Source of the DNA: Cladorhizidae sp. MBARI D1340-BT2
Taxonomy: Eukaryota > Porifera > Demospongiae > Poecilosclerida > Cladorhizidae
NCBI GenBank assembly: GCA_028752905.1
Contig: JAQNBH010000011.1
Span: 22,871,341 to 22,935,340, forward strand
DNA: 64,000 bases
Reading direction: 5' to 3'
Position numbers and translations under genes: made by a program
The notes under the pieces: model-generated
What the model saw: only the letters and a program-made list of their open reading frames with translations
Told to the model about the DNA's origin: nothing
Databases searched by the model: none
Shown: positions 40,321-50,510 of the stretch, piece after piece
Layout: every line of letters starts with the position of its first letter
How positions within the stretch are numbered: the stretch's first letter is position 1

Positions 40321-40715
40321 ACAAGGTGCATGTCCTTAGGTGCATGTCCATGATGGTGGGCCAGTCCAGAGCATCATCTCTCACAAGGTGCATGTCCTTG
40401 ATGGTGAGTCACGTCAGAGCATCATCTCTCACAAAGTGCATGTCCATGATGGTGAGCCAGGTCAGAGCATCATCTCTCACAAGGCTCATGTCTTGATGGT
40501 GGGCCAGGTCAGAGCATCATCTCTCACAAGGTGAATGTCCTTGATGGTGAGCCAGGTCAGAGCATCATCTCTCACAAGGTGCATGCCCTTGATGATGTGA
40601 GTCAGGTCAGAGGATCATTTCCCACAAGGTGCAAGTCCTTGATAGTGGGCCAGGTTATAGTCATCTCTCATAAGGAGCATGTCCTTGATGGTGAATCAGG
40701 TCAGAGCATCATGTA
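40321..40715 (+). repeat. 48-bp minisatellite, about 8 copies
   Basis: Tandem copies of a 48-bp unit containing CAGAGCATCATCTCTCACAA and GCATGTCCTTGATGGTGAG. It reads openly as 16-residue repeats (HVLDGE..QSIISHK), but small length changes shift the frame, so coding is unlikely. Later copies are more diverged. Confidence 0.85.
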
Positions 40716-41098
40716 CAAGTGTATCAAATTTTTATGTCCCTCTACTTTTTTTCGGCTTTACACTGACCACCCACCTAACCCACAGCTTTTAAAAGTAGAC
40801 CATTTGACCGTTTACTAATCATGAGGGAGTAACTGAAGAACACTGTTCATGATCCTAGAAACTCTGCCATTCAATATCTCATGTTTTAGTGAATGCATTA
40901 ATTGAACTAAAACACTTTTGAGTTTGACAAAGGGAAAGGAAAAAAGCTGCCTTTATAGAGTGATGAGGTAAATGTCATTGTAACTCTAATGATGCAATGT
41001 CATGGGGATGCAATGTCATGGGTCAAAAAATAAAATGATTTTTTTTGGTCCTGGATGGATAAAAAATGCCAATCTCAATAGGTTGGCTGCTTTGCTAG
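40716..41098. other. Unassigned sequence before piggyBac element A
   Basis: Unique AT-rich sequence with poly-A and poly-T stretches and a short duplication of ATGCAATGTCATGG near 40990-41020. No gene or element recognised. Confidence 0.4.
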
Positions 41099-42228
41099 TT
41101 AACCGATTATACGCGGTATTAATTAATTCAATTGTACCGCATGACGCGGAACCTTTTTCATGTGACCTTAGGGTGTGGCGAGTACCAAACAAAACGTGCT
41201 AGATCTTTGTCTTGAAGGCTTTTCAGCCTTAGCGGTATATTGCCTGAAGAGAAAGCGTGTCCTTGGCTACCCGATTACAAAAGAAGTTAGTCTTGCCAGC
41301 TTTTGTGCCCGCTGTGGATAACAAATTTCGAGGACCAAAGAGTATAATCGAGCGTTCAGCTAAAGATCGGAGTTCTTTGATTCTTCAGAAACCTTCGATG
41401 GCGTGTCCAGTTACACTTGCCTGAGCCTTGGAAGCTCCTGGACAGAAGATGACCCCACGCGCTAGCAATGGACAAAGAAAGGTAAGATATAAATAATTTT
41501 AATATTTGGAACGCGTAGCTGCTAGCTTAGCTAAGTTGAACTCGAGGTATGATACTGAATATTGTACGTGCATCCATAGGTTCTTTGCCGGTCAAGTCCC
41601 AATACAATGTCCTGCTAACCTACCATCATCCCCATGGGTGGGCATGAAAAGGAGAGAGCAGTGGAGCTGAATCAAGAAACCCTAACCCCCTGAACCATGA
41701 AGCAACTTGAATTTGCCACTTTCTCACAGGTATTACATATCATTTTATATGAATACAATGTAGTACATTGGTACATAAGAGAGAGAAGGTTATATTCCAA
41801 TAACAGGACTATAATTTGTTTTTGTGCCACAATAGATCGTGGGTGCTCGCGATTCCAGCGTGGCATAGCCATATGCCACATTCCTGGCAGTATCACTGGC
41901 TGTCAGATCGCTTCTGTTGCTGGTAGTATAAGTGCAACGTCCTCGACTGCACTTCCCAGATGTTGCAGGGGTCTTTATTGGGAAGTGGTGGAAAGGAAGC
42001 CTCTTGATAATGGAGCTGCACCCAGCTCTGCGTCAGCTACAATAACTTCCTATTATCTCCTTGGCCAGCTGAATCCTAACTTCTTGATCGTAAGTTCACT
42101 TCCGCTTCCTGACCATCCTTTGTGCAGAATGAAGGTGTTTGTGATAGCCACATTGATCAGAAAGTAAAATATGTATTTGTAGAATTTCTGCTTTTCACCT
42201 GACACCTATAATATCCTTTGATCTGATC

Positions 42229-42364
42229 ACCTTTGTCCACGCCTCCCATGTATTTATTGTAGGCTAGGGGGCAGCTTATTTCCTCTGCTGCCAATGCTCT
42301 TATACCTAATCACTGAGGTGACACTCTTGGGGTCGCTGTTGATACATAAGCATGACGATCTTTC
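42229..42364 (-). repeat. Duplicated piggyBac coding segment, copy 1
   Basis: 136 bp covering the YNKYMGGVDKGD coding region, with reading continuing into the true C-terminal part (DQIKGYYRCQVK). It is nearly identical to 42597-42743. The two copies flank the 21-bp array at 42366-42596. Confidence 0.9.
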
Positions 42365-42365
42365 T

Positions 42366-42596
42366 TTTTGTGTGCTCTATAGCTCCATCTGTGTGTTCTA
42401 TAGCTCCATCTGTGTGCTCTATAGCTCCATCTGTGTGCTCTATAGCACCATCTGTGTGCTCTATAGCTATATCTGTGTGCTCTATAGCTCCATCTGTGTG
42501 TTCTATAGCTCCATCCGTGTGTTCTATAGCTCCATCCGTGTGCTCTATAGCTCCATCTGTGTGTTCTATAGCTCCATCTGTGTGTTCTATAGCTCC
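42366..42596 (-). repeat. 21-bp minisatellite inside the transposase, 11 copies
   Basis: Eleven copies of a 21-bp unit (231 bp), core CTCTATAGCTCCATCTGTG. On the minus strand every copy encodes DGAIEHT in frame, directly after YNKYMGGVDKG, so the array sits in the third catalytic block. One copy has an Ala-to-Ile-type change (DIAIEHT). Differences among copies are single bases, which indicates recent expansion. Confidence 0.93.
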
Positions 42597-42743
42597 ACCT
42601 TTGTCCACGCCTCCCATGTATTTATTGTAGGACTGTATAGCTAGGGGGCAGCTTATTTCCTCTCTGCTGCCAATGCTCTTATGCCTAATCACTGAGGTGA
42701 CACTCTTGGGGTCGCTGTTGATACATAAGCATGACGATCTTTC
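42597..42743 (-). repeat. Duplicated piggyBac coding segment, copy 2
   Basis: 147 bp matching 42229-42364, with an extra 9-bp insertion and a 2-bp difference. On the minus strand it lies before the 21-bp array and carries the intact stretch ending YNKYMGGVDKGG. Confidence 0.9.
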
Positions 42744-44897
42744 GGTCCTGCCATGCATTTGCACACACTTTTCCACATTGCGTGGTTAGTGACTGGCCCC
42801 TAAAAATGTTTAGAAGTTCATATAATGTGTATCTCATAGTTGGGGTAAATAACATGCATGACCTGATATACAACCCCAAAATGTTTGTGGCATAACACTA
42901 ACTTGTGTTTATCTAGTGCAATTTTACCTTTTCTTGAATTTGGCTTTCTTCAGCTCCTCGGGGAAACCACGCCTGTCTTTCCTGGCTGTCCCACATCCAT
43001 AAATCCCTCTCCTCTCCAAATCAACCAACAGACTATGCGAGGTAAAAAAGCTGTCAAAGTACATGTGGTGCCACTTGCCCTGTAGGTCCTCAGTTAGCCA
43101 CTCTTGCCCCCAAGTGGTGCTCAACTGCACCTTTCTTTTCCCCCGTGTAAATCTCGAACTGTGTGAAAAAACCGTTTCGGCTATCAGCCCGAACCCACAC
43201 CTTGATTCCTCTTTTGATGGGTTTCATTGGCATGTATTGCTTCAGTGATGAATGACCTTGAAAGTTTATCATAGCCTCATCGATTGCAATCTCGCAGTTA
43301 GGCCTGTATATTGATGAAAATTTGTGTTGAAAATGGCTGAGAAGAGGTCGGATTTTCCCCAGCCTGTCATAATTTTCACTGCCCCTTGGGGAAAGTGTAC
43401 AATTGTCTACAAAATGTAGAAACCTTGTAATTGTCCTGTACCTATCCCTGGATATTCTTTGGGATATCGGTTTATAATTGTGGATGGGATCCCTCTTCCA
43501 ATAGTCGTCTGTGGATGGCTGGTGATTAATTCCCATAAGAATGCTGAAGCCTATGAATGCTCGTATATCATCCTCTGTAATTTCTTTCCAAGAAACATAG
43601 GCTTCAGCACCCATGACTTCTTCAGCATACTTATTTGTTTGATCCACTATCTCTTCCACTATGTTAGGTGTTTAAAAAAAGTTCAAATACCTCCAGTGGT
43701 GATTCCTGTATAGGAACTGTAGGTCCTACGGAATATGTGAATGGATGAATTGTAGGGGTCACTAGGTTTGGTGACCAAACTGGAGGCAATGTCTGTGTGG
43801 AAGAGACAGTGGATGGCAAGGCTGAGGAGGTGGCAGTGGAAGGAATGAAAGATGGTGATGGTTGGATTTGTTGTTGAGTTGGTATAATGTTGAGTTGGGG
43901 CTGGGGTGTGTAAGTAGGTGTGGTTGATACTGATGTTGGTTGAGGCATGGGTGTGGTTGATTCTGATGTAGGTAGAGGTGGAAGTCATTGTGGTCAATAC
44001 CGATGTGGTTTGAGGCTGGGGTGTGGTTGATACTGATGTGGTTTGAGGCTGGGGTGTGGTCGATACTGAAGTAGATATGGAAGTGCATGTTGTCGATAGC
44101 GATGGTGGTAAAAGGTGGCAGGTAGCAGTAGTGTTTACAGAGTCTGATGTGAAAGCAACCACGGAGTCTTTTACTGAGATGGGTGTGATAAAAGCGGCAT
44201 TCATTTGGGTCGATGGGTTGGGTAAAGGTGTCTTGTGTAATGCGGCAGGTATCGCGAAGGAATGAGCATCTTCCTCTTCCATGTCTAAATATATATATTA
44301 TATATACATGTATATATAATTATTTTATATATATTTTTTATTATATTATTCAACATTTGTTCACTAAAATTTCCTTACCTTCCTGCAGATTCCTCATCAC
44401 TTCCATCTGCAAATGGCTCATCCAAGTCCCCATCTCCATCCAATGCCTTGAGGACCTCCTCCAAAGACAAACATTCTCTTTTTGCCATTATAGTTATCCT
44501 ATTTTTAATATGTATAAGTCATAATTGTTTTCAAGTTTTCTAAAAAAATGTTATAGTAAGTCCTATATGTGACAGGCTCTGGGAAAAGGGCCCACTTCGC
44601 GCAGATATTGAAATTGAGATACAACCTAAAACAATGCCTAGGCCAAAATTTTATAAAATCCATTTTATTAGCTTATAAGTATCTATTATCTTTTAGCTAA
44701 CTTTCTGTGAAGTTTGATGACCTAAAAGCGTCTGCTTCTTGCCGAGCGTAGCCTTAGAAAACTCGGACTCAATTCTTCTCTACGCGTAACCGAGATTGAA
44801 GTTTAACTGCCGGCGGAAGAATACTACGTGCACACGGAAGTATGGGAGTTACCCGCGCGCCTTTATAACTCGTTACCACAGTAACAACAGCTGCAGA

Positions 44898-46413
44898 ATG
44901 TCTTTTCAAACTAGTGCTGCTAGAGCTGTGAATGGTTTGCTTCACTTTTGTGAGAAAGACCAACAACCCTTGTTGGATATCTTACAAGACTACTTCAACA
45001 CTCCTTTTGAAGGAGAAATGGACAGTGATGATGTGACTGGAGCAGCAAATCATGGCAGGTTTAGTGAAGACATAGGTGTCCATAGCCAAAAAAAAATATC
45101 ATCTACTGAATAGCTGAATAGCAAAATATACACTGTATTGACAAAAATTTGTATTTAGGAGTAATGTGGAGTAATGTGTTGGAATGATAGTACATCTGTG
45201 TGCATACTATTTACAGAGACAGAACTTTTGTGCAATAGCAGAGTGGTAGAGGTTGGCGAGATGGGTGTGGAGGAGTAGATCAGTGAGGATGAAGAAATTA
45301 AGAAATTGAGGAGGAAGATTTGGACCGTGATGAGCAAGTGAGTGAAGCCCTGGAGAATCTTCACATGATTGATGGCATCGAACCAACTCTTTCCGACATC
45401 GAGGAAAATAAGCAAGTTGGAGATTTCTTGGATGCTGGATGTGGTTGTCGTCTTCGTGATGGGGGAAGTTTCTCTCTCCCATTTTCCTTGACAGCATGTC
45501 TTTGATTTCGCTCACACTGCAATTCCCAGACACACAATGAGTTGGACATCTTGCTTGGGCAGCTCATGGCTACCTCAAATTCGATGGAGATGGTTCGGCA
45601 TTCACTGTTGAGTCGACAGAAAAAGTACACAAAATATTACCATCAGGGGCAACCAGTGTGTCCTTCCATGTTTCGTTACCTTCACACTGTTGGCGAGAAA
45701 CGAATGAAGAACTTGGTGACACACTTCAAGGACAATGGGCTTGCACCTCGTGTCCATGGAAAAACCAGGCGTCTTCCTCACAATGCCCTTGCATTTGCTT
45801 AGGTAGAGTTTATTGTCAGATTCTTACTAAACTCTGCTGATCAGAATGGCCTGCTCCTTCCTGGTCGCATACCAGGTTATAGCAGATCTGACATCAAGCT
45901 GCTACCTTCTAGCGTGTCCAAGAGAGGGATGCGGAGGGTGTATTGTGAAGCTGCTAACTCCACACCCTGTGCATGTCCTGCTGCATACTCCACCTTCAAT
46001 ATAAGCTCTGGCAGTCACTGCTTCCATCCATTATTATTATGAAACCTATGTCTGACTTGTGCTGGCAATGCCAACAGAACAGTACAGCTATCCTCCGAGC
46101 TGCTAACTGTCCTGATGTGGAGAAATGTGCTACTATAAAAGCAGCAGAAGAGCACCTTCAAATTGTGCAGCTGGAAAGGTCGTTCTACAAAACCACCTGT
46201 GACGAGTGCTGGCGAGACGTCCGGGAGTACTTCACCTGAAGATGAGAAGGATAGTACCTGTCCTTTGCCAGCTGTCCCCAAGCCTTCCAGCACTCCCTCC
46301 TCACCAACTGGTAATCAGAATAAAGAGGATTATCTTCCCTCTGCCAAGAAACACACTTGTATGATCTGCAGAAAGGAGGGACATAACAGTAGATCAGCAA
46401 CAATAAGTCTTTA
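44898..46413 (+). pseudogene. E-family protein, copy E1 (catalytic-type domain deleted)
   Basis: The first exon starts at ATG 44898 (SARAVNG-like then QQPLLDILQDYF), matching exon 1 of E2 in position and pattern, with a likely GT donor at 45059. The next coding blocks are FLDAGCGC (about 45435), NELDILLGQLMA (about 45545), FRYLHTVGEKRMKNL (about 45672), NGLLLPGRIPGY (about 45860), LLPSSVSKRGM (about 45900), MSDLCWQCQQN (about 46050) and LERSFYKTTCDEC (about 46175). All correspond to E2. After DVREYF the reading passes straight to EKDSTCPLPAVPKPSS, the E2 C-terminal tail, so the whole HADNC-type region is gone. A Cys-rich end (HTCMICRKEGH) follows. Several stops and frameshifts are present. 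Confidence 0.85.
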
Positions 46414-46554
46414 ACCAATGTTGTTGTAACACTGTATAATAATAATTATTCTTGTCCTACTTTTTATCTAATAATAGTTTGTTCTAACCAGAACAAAAGA
46501 GAGAAAACTGGGTTAGGACAAGTAGCCAGCTTACTGCTGACCTGAAACTAAGTT

Positions 46555-47068
46555 TAATAAACACTAACTGTAGGCTAGAAACAAGTTAACTATGGGCTAG
46601 AAACTAAACACTAACTATGGGCTAAATAAATAAAGGTTAACTGTGGGCTAGAAAACAAGTTAAACAAAGGCTAACTGTGGGCTAGAAAACAAGTTAAATA
46701 AAGGCTAACTGTGGGCTAGAAAACAAGTTAAATAAAGGCTAACTGTGGGCTAGAAAACAAGTTAAACAAAGGCTAACTGTGGGTTAGAAAAGAAGTTCAA
46801 TAAAGGCTAACTGTGGGCTAGAAAACAAGTTAAATAAAGGCTAACTGTGGGCTAGAAAACAAGTTAAATAAAGGCTAACTATGGGCTAGAAAACAGGTTA
46901 AATAAAGGCTAACTGTGGGCTAGAAAACGAGTTAAACAAAGGCTACCTGTGAACAAAGGCTAACTGTAGGATAGAAATCAAGTTAAACAAAGGCTAACTG
47001 TGGGCTTATTAGAAAACAAGTTAAACAAAGGCCAACTGTGAGCTAGAGAACAAGTTAAACAAAAAAGT
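46555..47068 (+). repeat. 34-bp minisatellite in E1
   Basis: About 14 copies of a 34-bp unit containing GGCTAACTGTGGGCTAG and AAAACAAGTTAAATAAA. It lies between the coding part and the 3' terminal region of E1. The same unit fills the same position in E4 at much greater copy number. Confidence 0.94.
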
Positions 47069-47633
47069 TACAGTTGGTGGGCTAGTACTATCTCTCACCT
47101 GCTTTTCCTCCCAAGAATAGCTGCTTGATTCATGGAGGCACGAAGTTTTGGGGGGCTCTAGTGGTGTTCAAAGTCCTTGGCTGCGCCGTGGAAGCGAACA
47201 AAAGCTCCTCCAAGAAGTGTGACTTCTCCACGAACTATGAAGGGCGTATCTTGTAGAATCACGTGCTACCTCAAAACGTGTAACGCGGAAGATTACGGAA
47301 ATAGAAAAATTCCCCGTAAGTAAACATTGAAAGACCGTTTTCATGGAATTATGGCCTTGTACTTAGATGTGTTAGATCGGTCGTAGCTCAGCAAACCAAC
47401 TAGCTATGGTGACGCTTCTTAGACCATTTTGAAGGTAATAAGGTGTGCTATATCTTAGTGCCAATAACTCAAATTTTATATCTTGCGCGAAGTGGGCCCT
47501 TTTCGCAGAGCCTGTCACATATAATAAAGGCACTATCATGAACTTACAGTGTTATAGAGCAGTATCGCAGCAATGGATCCTTCGTAAAGAGTAAGACAGC
47601 TAGCCGATCGCGCGAATAAAAAGGCTGCTTGGT

Positions 47634-47705
47634 ATGACGCCAATTGGCGTCTACCGCCGTTCAGAGCACGCACGGGCATGACGCCAATTGGCGTCTATCG
47701 CCGTT
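47634..47705. repeat. Paired palindromic subterminal repeats of piggyBac A
   Basis: Two near-identical 28-bp direct repeats (47634-47661 and 47678-47705), each holding the 16-bp palindrome GACGCCAATTGGCGTC (47636-47651 and 47680-47695). They lie just inside the proposed right end. The left end has a different inverted motif (GCGGTA ... TACCGC at about 41112-41140). They may be transposase-binding sites. Confidence 0.75.
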
Positions 47706-47715
47706 AATCGGTTAA

Positions 47716-48254
47716 ACTGCGTTAGTCGACTACTATAGTCGCCTCAATTGAACTTTACGTAATTGCGGAGGGCCGCCCGCTCCATGCTAAATTATTAGTT
47801 GGATCTCGAGCATTGGAGCTAAACTTAGCTTTGCGCATCATGTTTTTTTGGTGCGGTGATCGGCACCTGCTTGTTCTAGAGCAGACGTTTCTTACGTTGA
47901 CTTGCCATTCTAAGCTTCTTACTTGCTTTTGCAGCGCCGACTATTCCAGCTCACAAATTCTTTCTCTTTTCCAATCTTGCTCACCTCGCCGAACCCTGAA
48001 CTCTAAACTGTTTGCAAGCTCTGCGCAGTTCTAGTTGCTGAACTCCACCTTCTTGATCTCACAACTCCACCCTCCAAATTTACCAACAAGCTCCTCCCTG
48101 AAGAATTTCATTATTAGCAATTATTCTGAACCCTAGACCTTATCAAGTTCATGGTGATATATATGAGTGATGGAGACTTTGATGGTTACCTTGAAGTAAA
48201 GTTATTTACTACAGCAAGAGCAATAAAATACAATATAAATAACCAATAAATATT
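47716..48254. other. Unassigned spacer
   Basis: About 540 bp between piggyBac element A and the second piggyBac relic. An open frame of 73 codons (47813-48034) has no recognisable motif. I see no gene. Confidence 0.4.
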
Positions 48255-49650
48255 CTTTTTATTATAGATGTTGGAGATGAAGGTGCTGATAATGAATGTG
48301 AAGAGGGCGAGGTTCCAGGTGAAGAGGGCGGCGAGGTTCCAGGTGAAGAGGGCGGTGAGGTTCCAGGTGAAGAGGGTGAGGTTCCAGGTGAAGAGGGGGT
48401 GAGGTTCCAGGTGAAGAGGGTGAGTTCCAGGTGAAGAGGGTGAGGTTCCAGGTGAAGAGGGTGAGGTTCCAGGTGAAGAGGGTGAGGTTCCAGATGAAGA
48501 GGGCGAGATACGAGATGAAGAGTGCGAGGTTCAAGGTGGGGGGCATGAGGTTGAATGTGATGGGTGGGATGATGTTAGTTTGCATAGTGAGGATGGAGCG
48601 GGAGGTGGTTATGACATAGACGAGGAAGAAGGCGATGCAAGTGGCATGGTGGTATCTTCTGTTCTTCTGTTGGTGGGCCTAATAAGGTGTGGTCGAGCCT
48701 CTGGATACTTTCGAACAATTATTCACGTCAATATCATCAAGGATATCTGGTGTGAAACGAACCGGTATGGGAAACAGTACTTGGCAAGTCACCAGCAGCA
48801 CCTTGATGAACACCCACAAGCAAGAGAGCATGACTTCATCCGCCACCTGTTCACGCTGGAAGAAATGTATAGGTAAATGACATAAGGCCAGTAAGCTTAC
48901 AATAAAATATTAATTAGCAATTGTTACACACCTCTAACCTTGTCACTCTCACACACCTCAATATTTGCATAAATACATGATGGTGCAAATATTAACCCAC
49001 AAAGCTTTCATCTTATATCAAACCTGTGCAACCTCAGATTACATGCAAAACACACATTACAGGCAGCATTTATTTTTTGCCACCAATGACAGGACACACA
49101 GTTATACTTTACTATACAGATTCATCGCAATGGTGATTCTAATGTCTAATGGGAGTGCTGGATTATCCCACTCCCCAGAGCTACTGGAGCAGAAGTTGCC
49201 CATTACATATCCCTACATTCTCCACCATAATGTCAGGAGATAGGTTTTTGTTGTTGCTCAATTTTTTACACTTGACCAACAATGAGAATCAAGTAGGACG
49301 AGGTCAACCAGGACATGATCAGCTATTCAAGATCCGGACATATATGACAGCACTGGTGTAAAGGTTTCAGGCATCTTACACGTTGCATCGGGAAATTGCA
49401 TGACTGGTTTCAAAGGGCGTTTATCCTTCCTTCAATACATGCCCCCAAAACCCACAAAAGTGGGCATTGGTACTGGCCAACTCAAAGACAGCATATACAT
49501 GGAATTGGTCACTATATGCAGGAAGGGAGGACTATACCTCCAAATATTCATTGGCCACACGCGTTGTGTTACATCTAGTAACAAAATTACATAACTTTGG
49601 ACATCACCTCCAGGATTTCATCCAGAAGTTCTTGCAAGAGGGGGCATAAT
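48255..49650 (+). pseudogene. piggyBac transposase B, relic
   Basis: A second, unrelated piggyBac copy on the plus strand. An acidic repeat (48296-48500) precedes PLDTFEQLF (about 48692) and DIWCETNRYGKQYLA (about 48745), the standard start of the piggyBac core (compare ELFL and QTNKYAEE in copy A). A gap, possibly an intron (48875-49110), is followed by FIAMVILM, SYWSRSCPL (about 49180), SGDRFLLLLNFLHLTNN (about 49235), KIRTYM (about 49340) and FKGRLSFLQYMPPKPTKVGI (about 49405). Frames change at least four times. The part carrying the second and third catalytic aspartates is not found, so the relic ends by about 49650. Confidence 0.8.
48296..48500 (+). repeat. Acidic coding minisatellite (GEVPGEEG) in piggyBac B
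   Basis: About nine copies of an 18-24 bp unit with GAAGAGGGTGAGGTTCCAGG, encoding GEVPGEEG in the transposase N-terminal region. Unit-length changes shift the frame part-way (later copies read VRFQVKR). Acidic N-terminal regions are common in these transposases; here one has expanded as a repeat. Confidence 0.85.
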
Positions 49651-50119
49651 GGTGTGTTCCAAAATTTAGGGGGGACAACATGTACTGTAAGCATGTGAAG
49701 TGTGGCCGTAGCTAGTGGGGTCTCCCCCGGGAAATTTTGAAAAAATTGATTCTCTGAGACGCATTCTGGTGCATTCTCAGCACAATATTCAATGTTTTAG
49801 TCATCATAAGTACTGCATATGATGGATAGATTCCTCCTCACCAAAAGCCCATAATCAGCATGATTGTGCAGCTAATTCAGCTAAGTATTGTCTCAGAAAG
49901 TGTATTTACAGAGTACATAATGTATTACATTAATAGTTTTGTAGCTAGATGCAATTGTGTCATAATCTAGAACGTTCTGTTCATGTGCTATTATTCTGTG
50001 GTTGTACTCTTTGATACTAAAATATTTTTCATGGGTATAAAGATAGCCAAGTTACTTTAGCTAAAGTGGGGGTACCTAAAAACCTGAATGCCTGTGGTTC
50101 TGCATAAATATCCAGATTG
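49651..50119. other. Unassigned sequence between piggyBac B and hAT relic
   Basis: About 470 bp of unique sequence without a recognisable domain. It may include remnants of either neighbouring element. Confidence 0.4.
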
Positions 50120-50510
50120 CTAAGTGTTAACGATTTCAAATAAGTACCTGAGGCTAGAGAAAGCTATACTCTACGCAATGAGTGTTTTCATTAGGCACAA
50201 AAATGTAGGTACGTGGTCAAGCATGCAAAAGGAAAAAATTATCGATCACTACGGTGCATATGATGCAGAGCTGCCTGCGGAGACTGTGCAGAGTGATGAA
50301 TATATACCAAGGAAGCTCTGATATCCACTGAACTCAGAACAGAGTGGAAAACATTTCGTAGCTACCTATCCAAGCAGCCGAAAGTAACTTTGTACTCAGA
50401 GCAAACCAAACTCAGTAGTGAGGAAATGCTGAGAACAATCTTCCCCAACATCAGCACTCTGGCAAACATCTGTCTCACTATTCCTGTTAGCACTGCCACT
50501 AGTGTCTTCT
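50120..50510 (+). pseudogene. hAT-type transposase, C-terminal relic
   Basis: The plus strand reads KAILYAMSVFIRH (about 50158), then after a frameshift near 50318 continues ELRTEWKTFRSYL and ends with EEMLRTIFPNISTLANICLT followed by IPVSTAT. The last motif (acidic-Leu-Pro/Phe-Pro, Leu-Ala, Ile-Pro-Val-Ser-x-Ala) is the conserved hAT C-terminal dimerisation region. In typical hAT proteins ERSFS follows; here reading passes into the minisatellite at that point. Only this end of the transposase is recognisable. Confidence 0.75.

Larger units (their letters stand above)
41690..44488 (-). pseudogene. piggyBac transposase A
   Basis: DDE-type cut-and-paste transposase. A small first exon (44488-44379) encodes an acidic 36-codon start and ends at a GTAAGG donor; a 94-bp AT-rich intron ends in TTTAG at 44285. 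A Ser/Thr/Pro-rich N-terminal region follows, then ESPLEVFELFL, EEIVDQTNKYAEE and DYWKRDP. Catalytic aspartates are seen in IAIDEAM (43279-43281), MYFDSFF (about 43054) and YNKYMGGVDKGD (about 42245). The C-terminal INVAITNTFILHK block lies at about 42140, and remnants continue to about 41690. Damage: frameshifts near 43670, 43100 and 42730, a possible frame mismatch at the first splice, and a coding minisatellite at the third catalytic site. All key residues remain recognisable. Confidence 0.88.
44568..47519 (+). mobile_element. E-family DNA transposon, internally deleted copy (E1)
   Basis: Both termini are present: left TGTGACAGGCTCTG then GGAAAAGGGCCCACTTCGCG at 44568; right the inverted counterpart ending at 47519. 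The inverted repeat spans about 38 bp with one or two differences. TATA lies immediately outside each end (44564-44567 and 47520-47523), consistent with a 4-bp (or TA) target duplication. The 2,952-bp body holds a plus-strand pseudogene lacking the HADNC-type domain, followed by a 34-bp minisatellite and a unique 3' region shared with E4. It lies inside piggyBac element A. Confidence 0.9.
41103..47711 (-). mobile_element. piggyBac element A (host of nested E1)
   Basis: Proposed ends: TTAA at 41099-41102 followed by CCGATTA, and TAATCGG followed by TTAA at 47712-47715. These are inverted copies next to the TTAA target typical of piggyBac. The matching continues imperfectly for about 15 bp. Between them lies a minus-strand piggyBac transposase pseudogene (41690-44488). 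E1 (44568-47519) is inserted upstream of its first exon, splitting off a right-end piece of about 190 bp. Without E1 the element would be about 3.65 kb. The terminal match is short, so the boundaries are an inference. Confidence 0.6.

Noticed and set aside
41697..42167. Plus-strand 156-codon open frame
   Set aside because: It is antisense to the piggyBac C-terminal part (INVAITNTFILHK on the minus strand).
42294..42644. Plus-strand Cys/Ser/Ile-rich repeat frame (VCSIAPS or CVLYSSI)
   Set aside because: It is the complement of the DGAIEHT coding repeat within the transposase; the repeat makes both strands open.
43762..44088. Minus-strand His/Asn-rich open frame within the piggyBac N-terminal region
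   Set aside because: It is an alternative frame of a low-complexity GTGGTTGATACTGATG-type sequence; the frame ending ESPLEVFELFL is the one matching piggyBac.
47813..48034. 73-codon plus-strand open frame as a small gene
   Set aside because: No recognisable motif, no splice or start context of note, and lies in a transposon-rich spacer.
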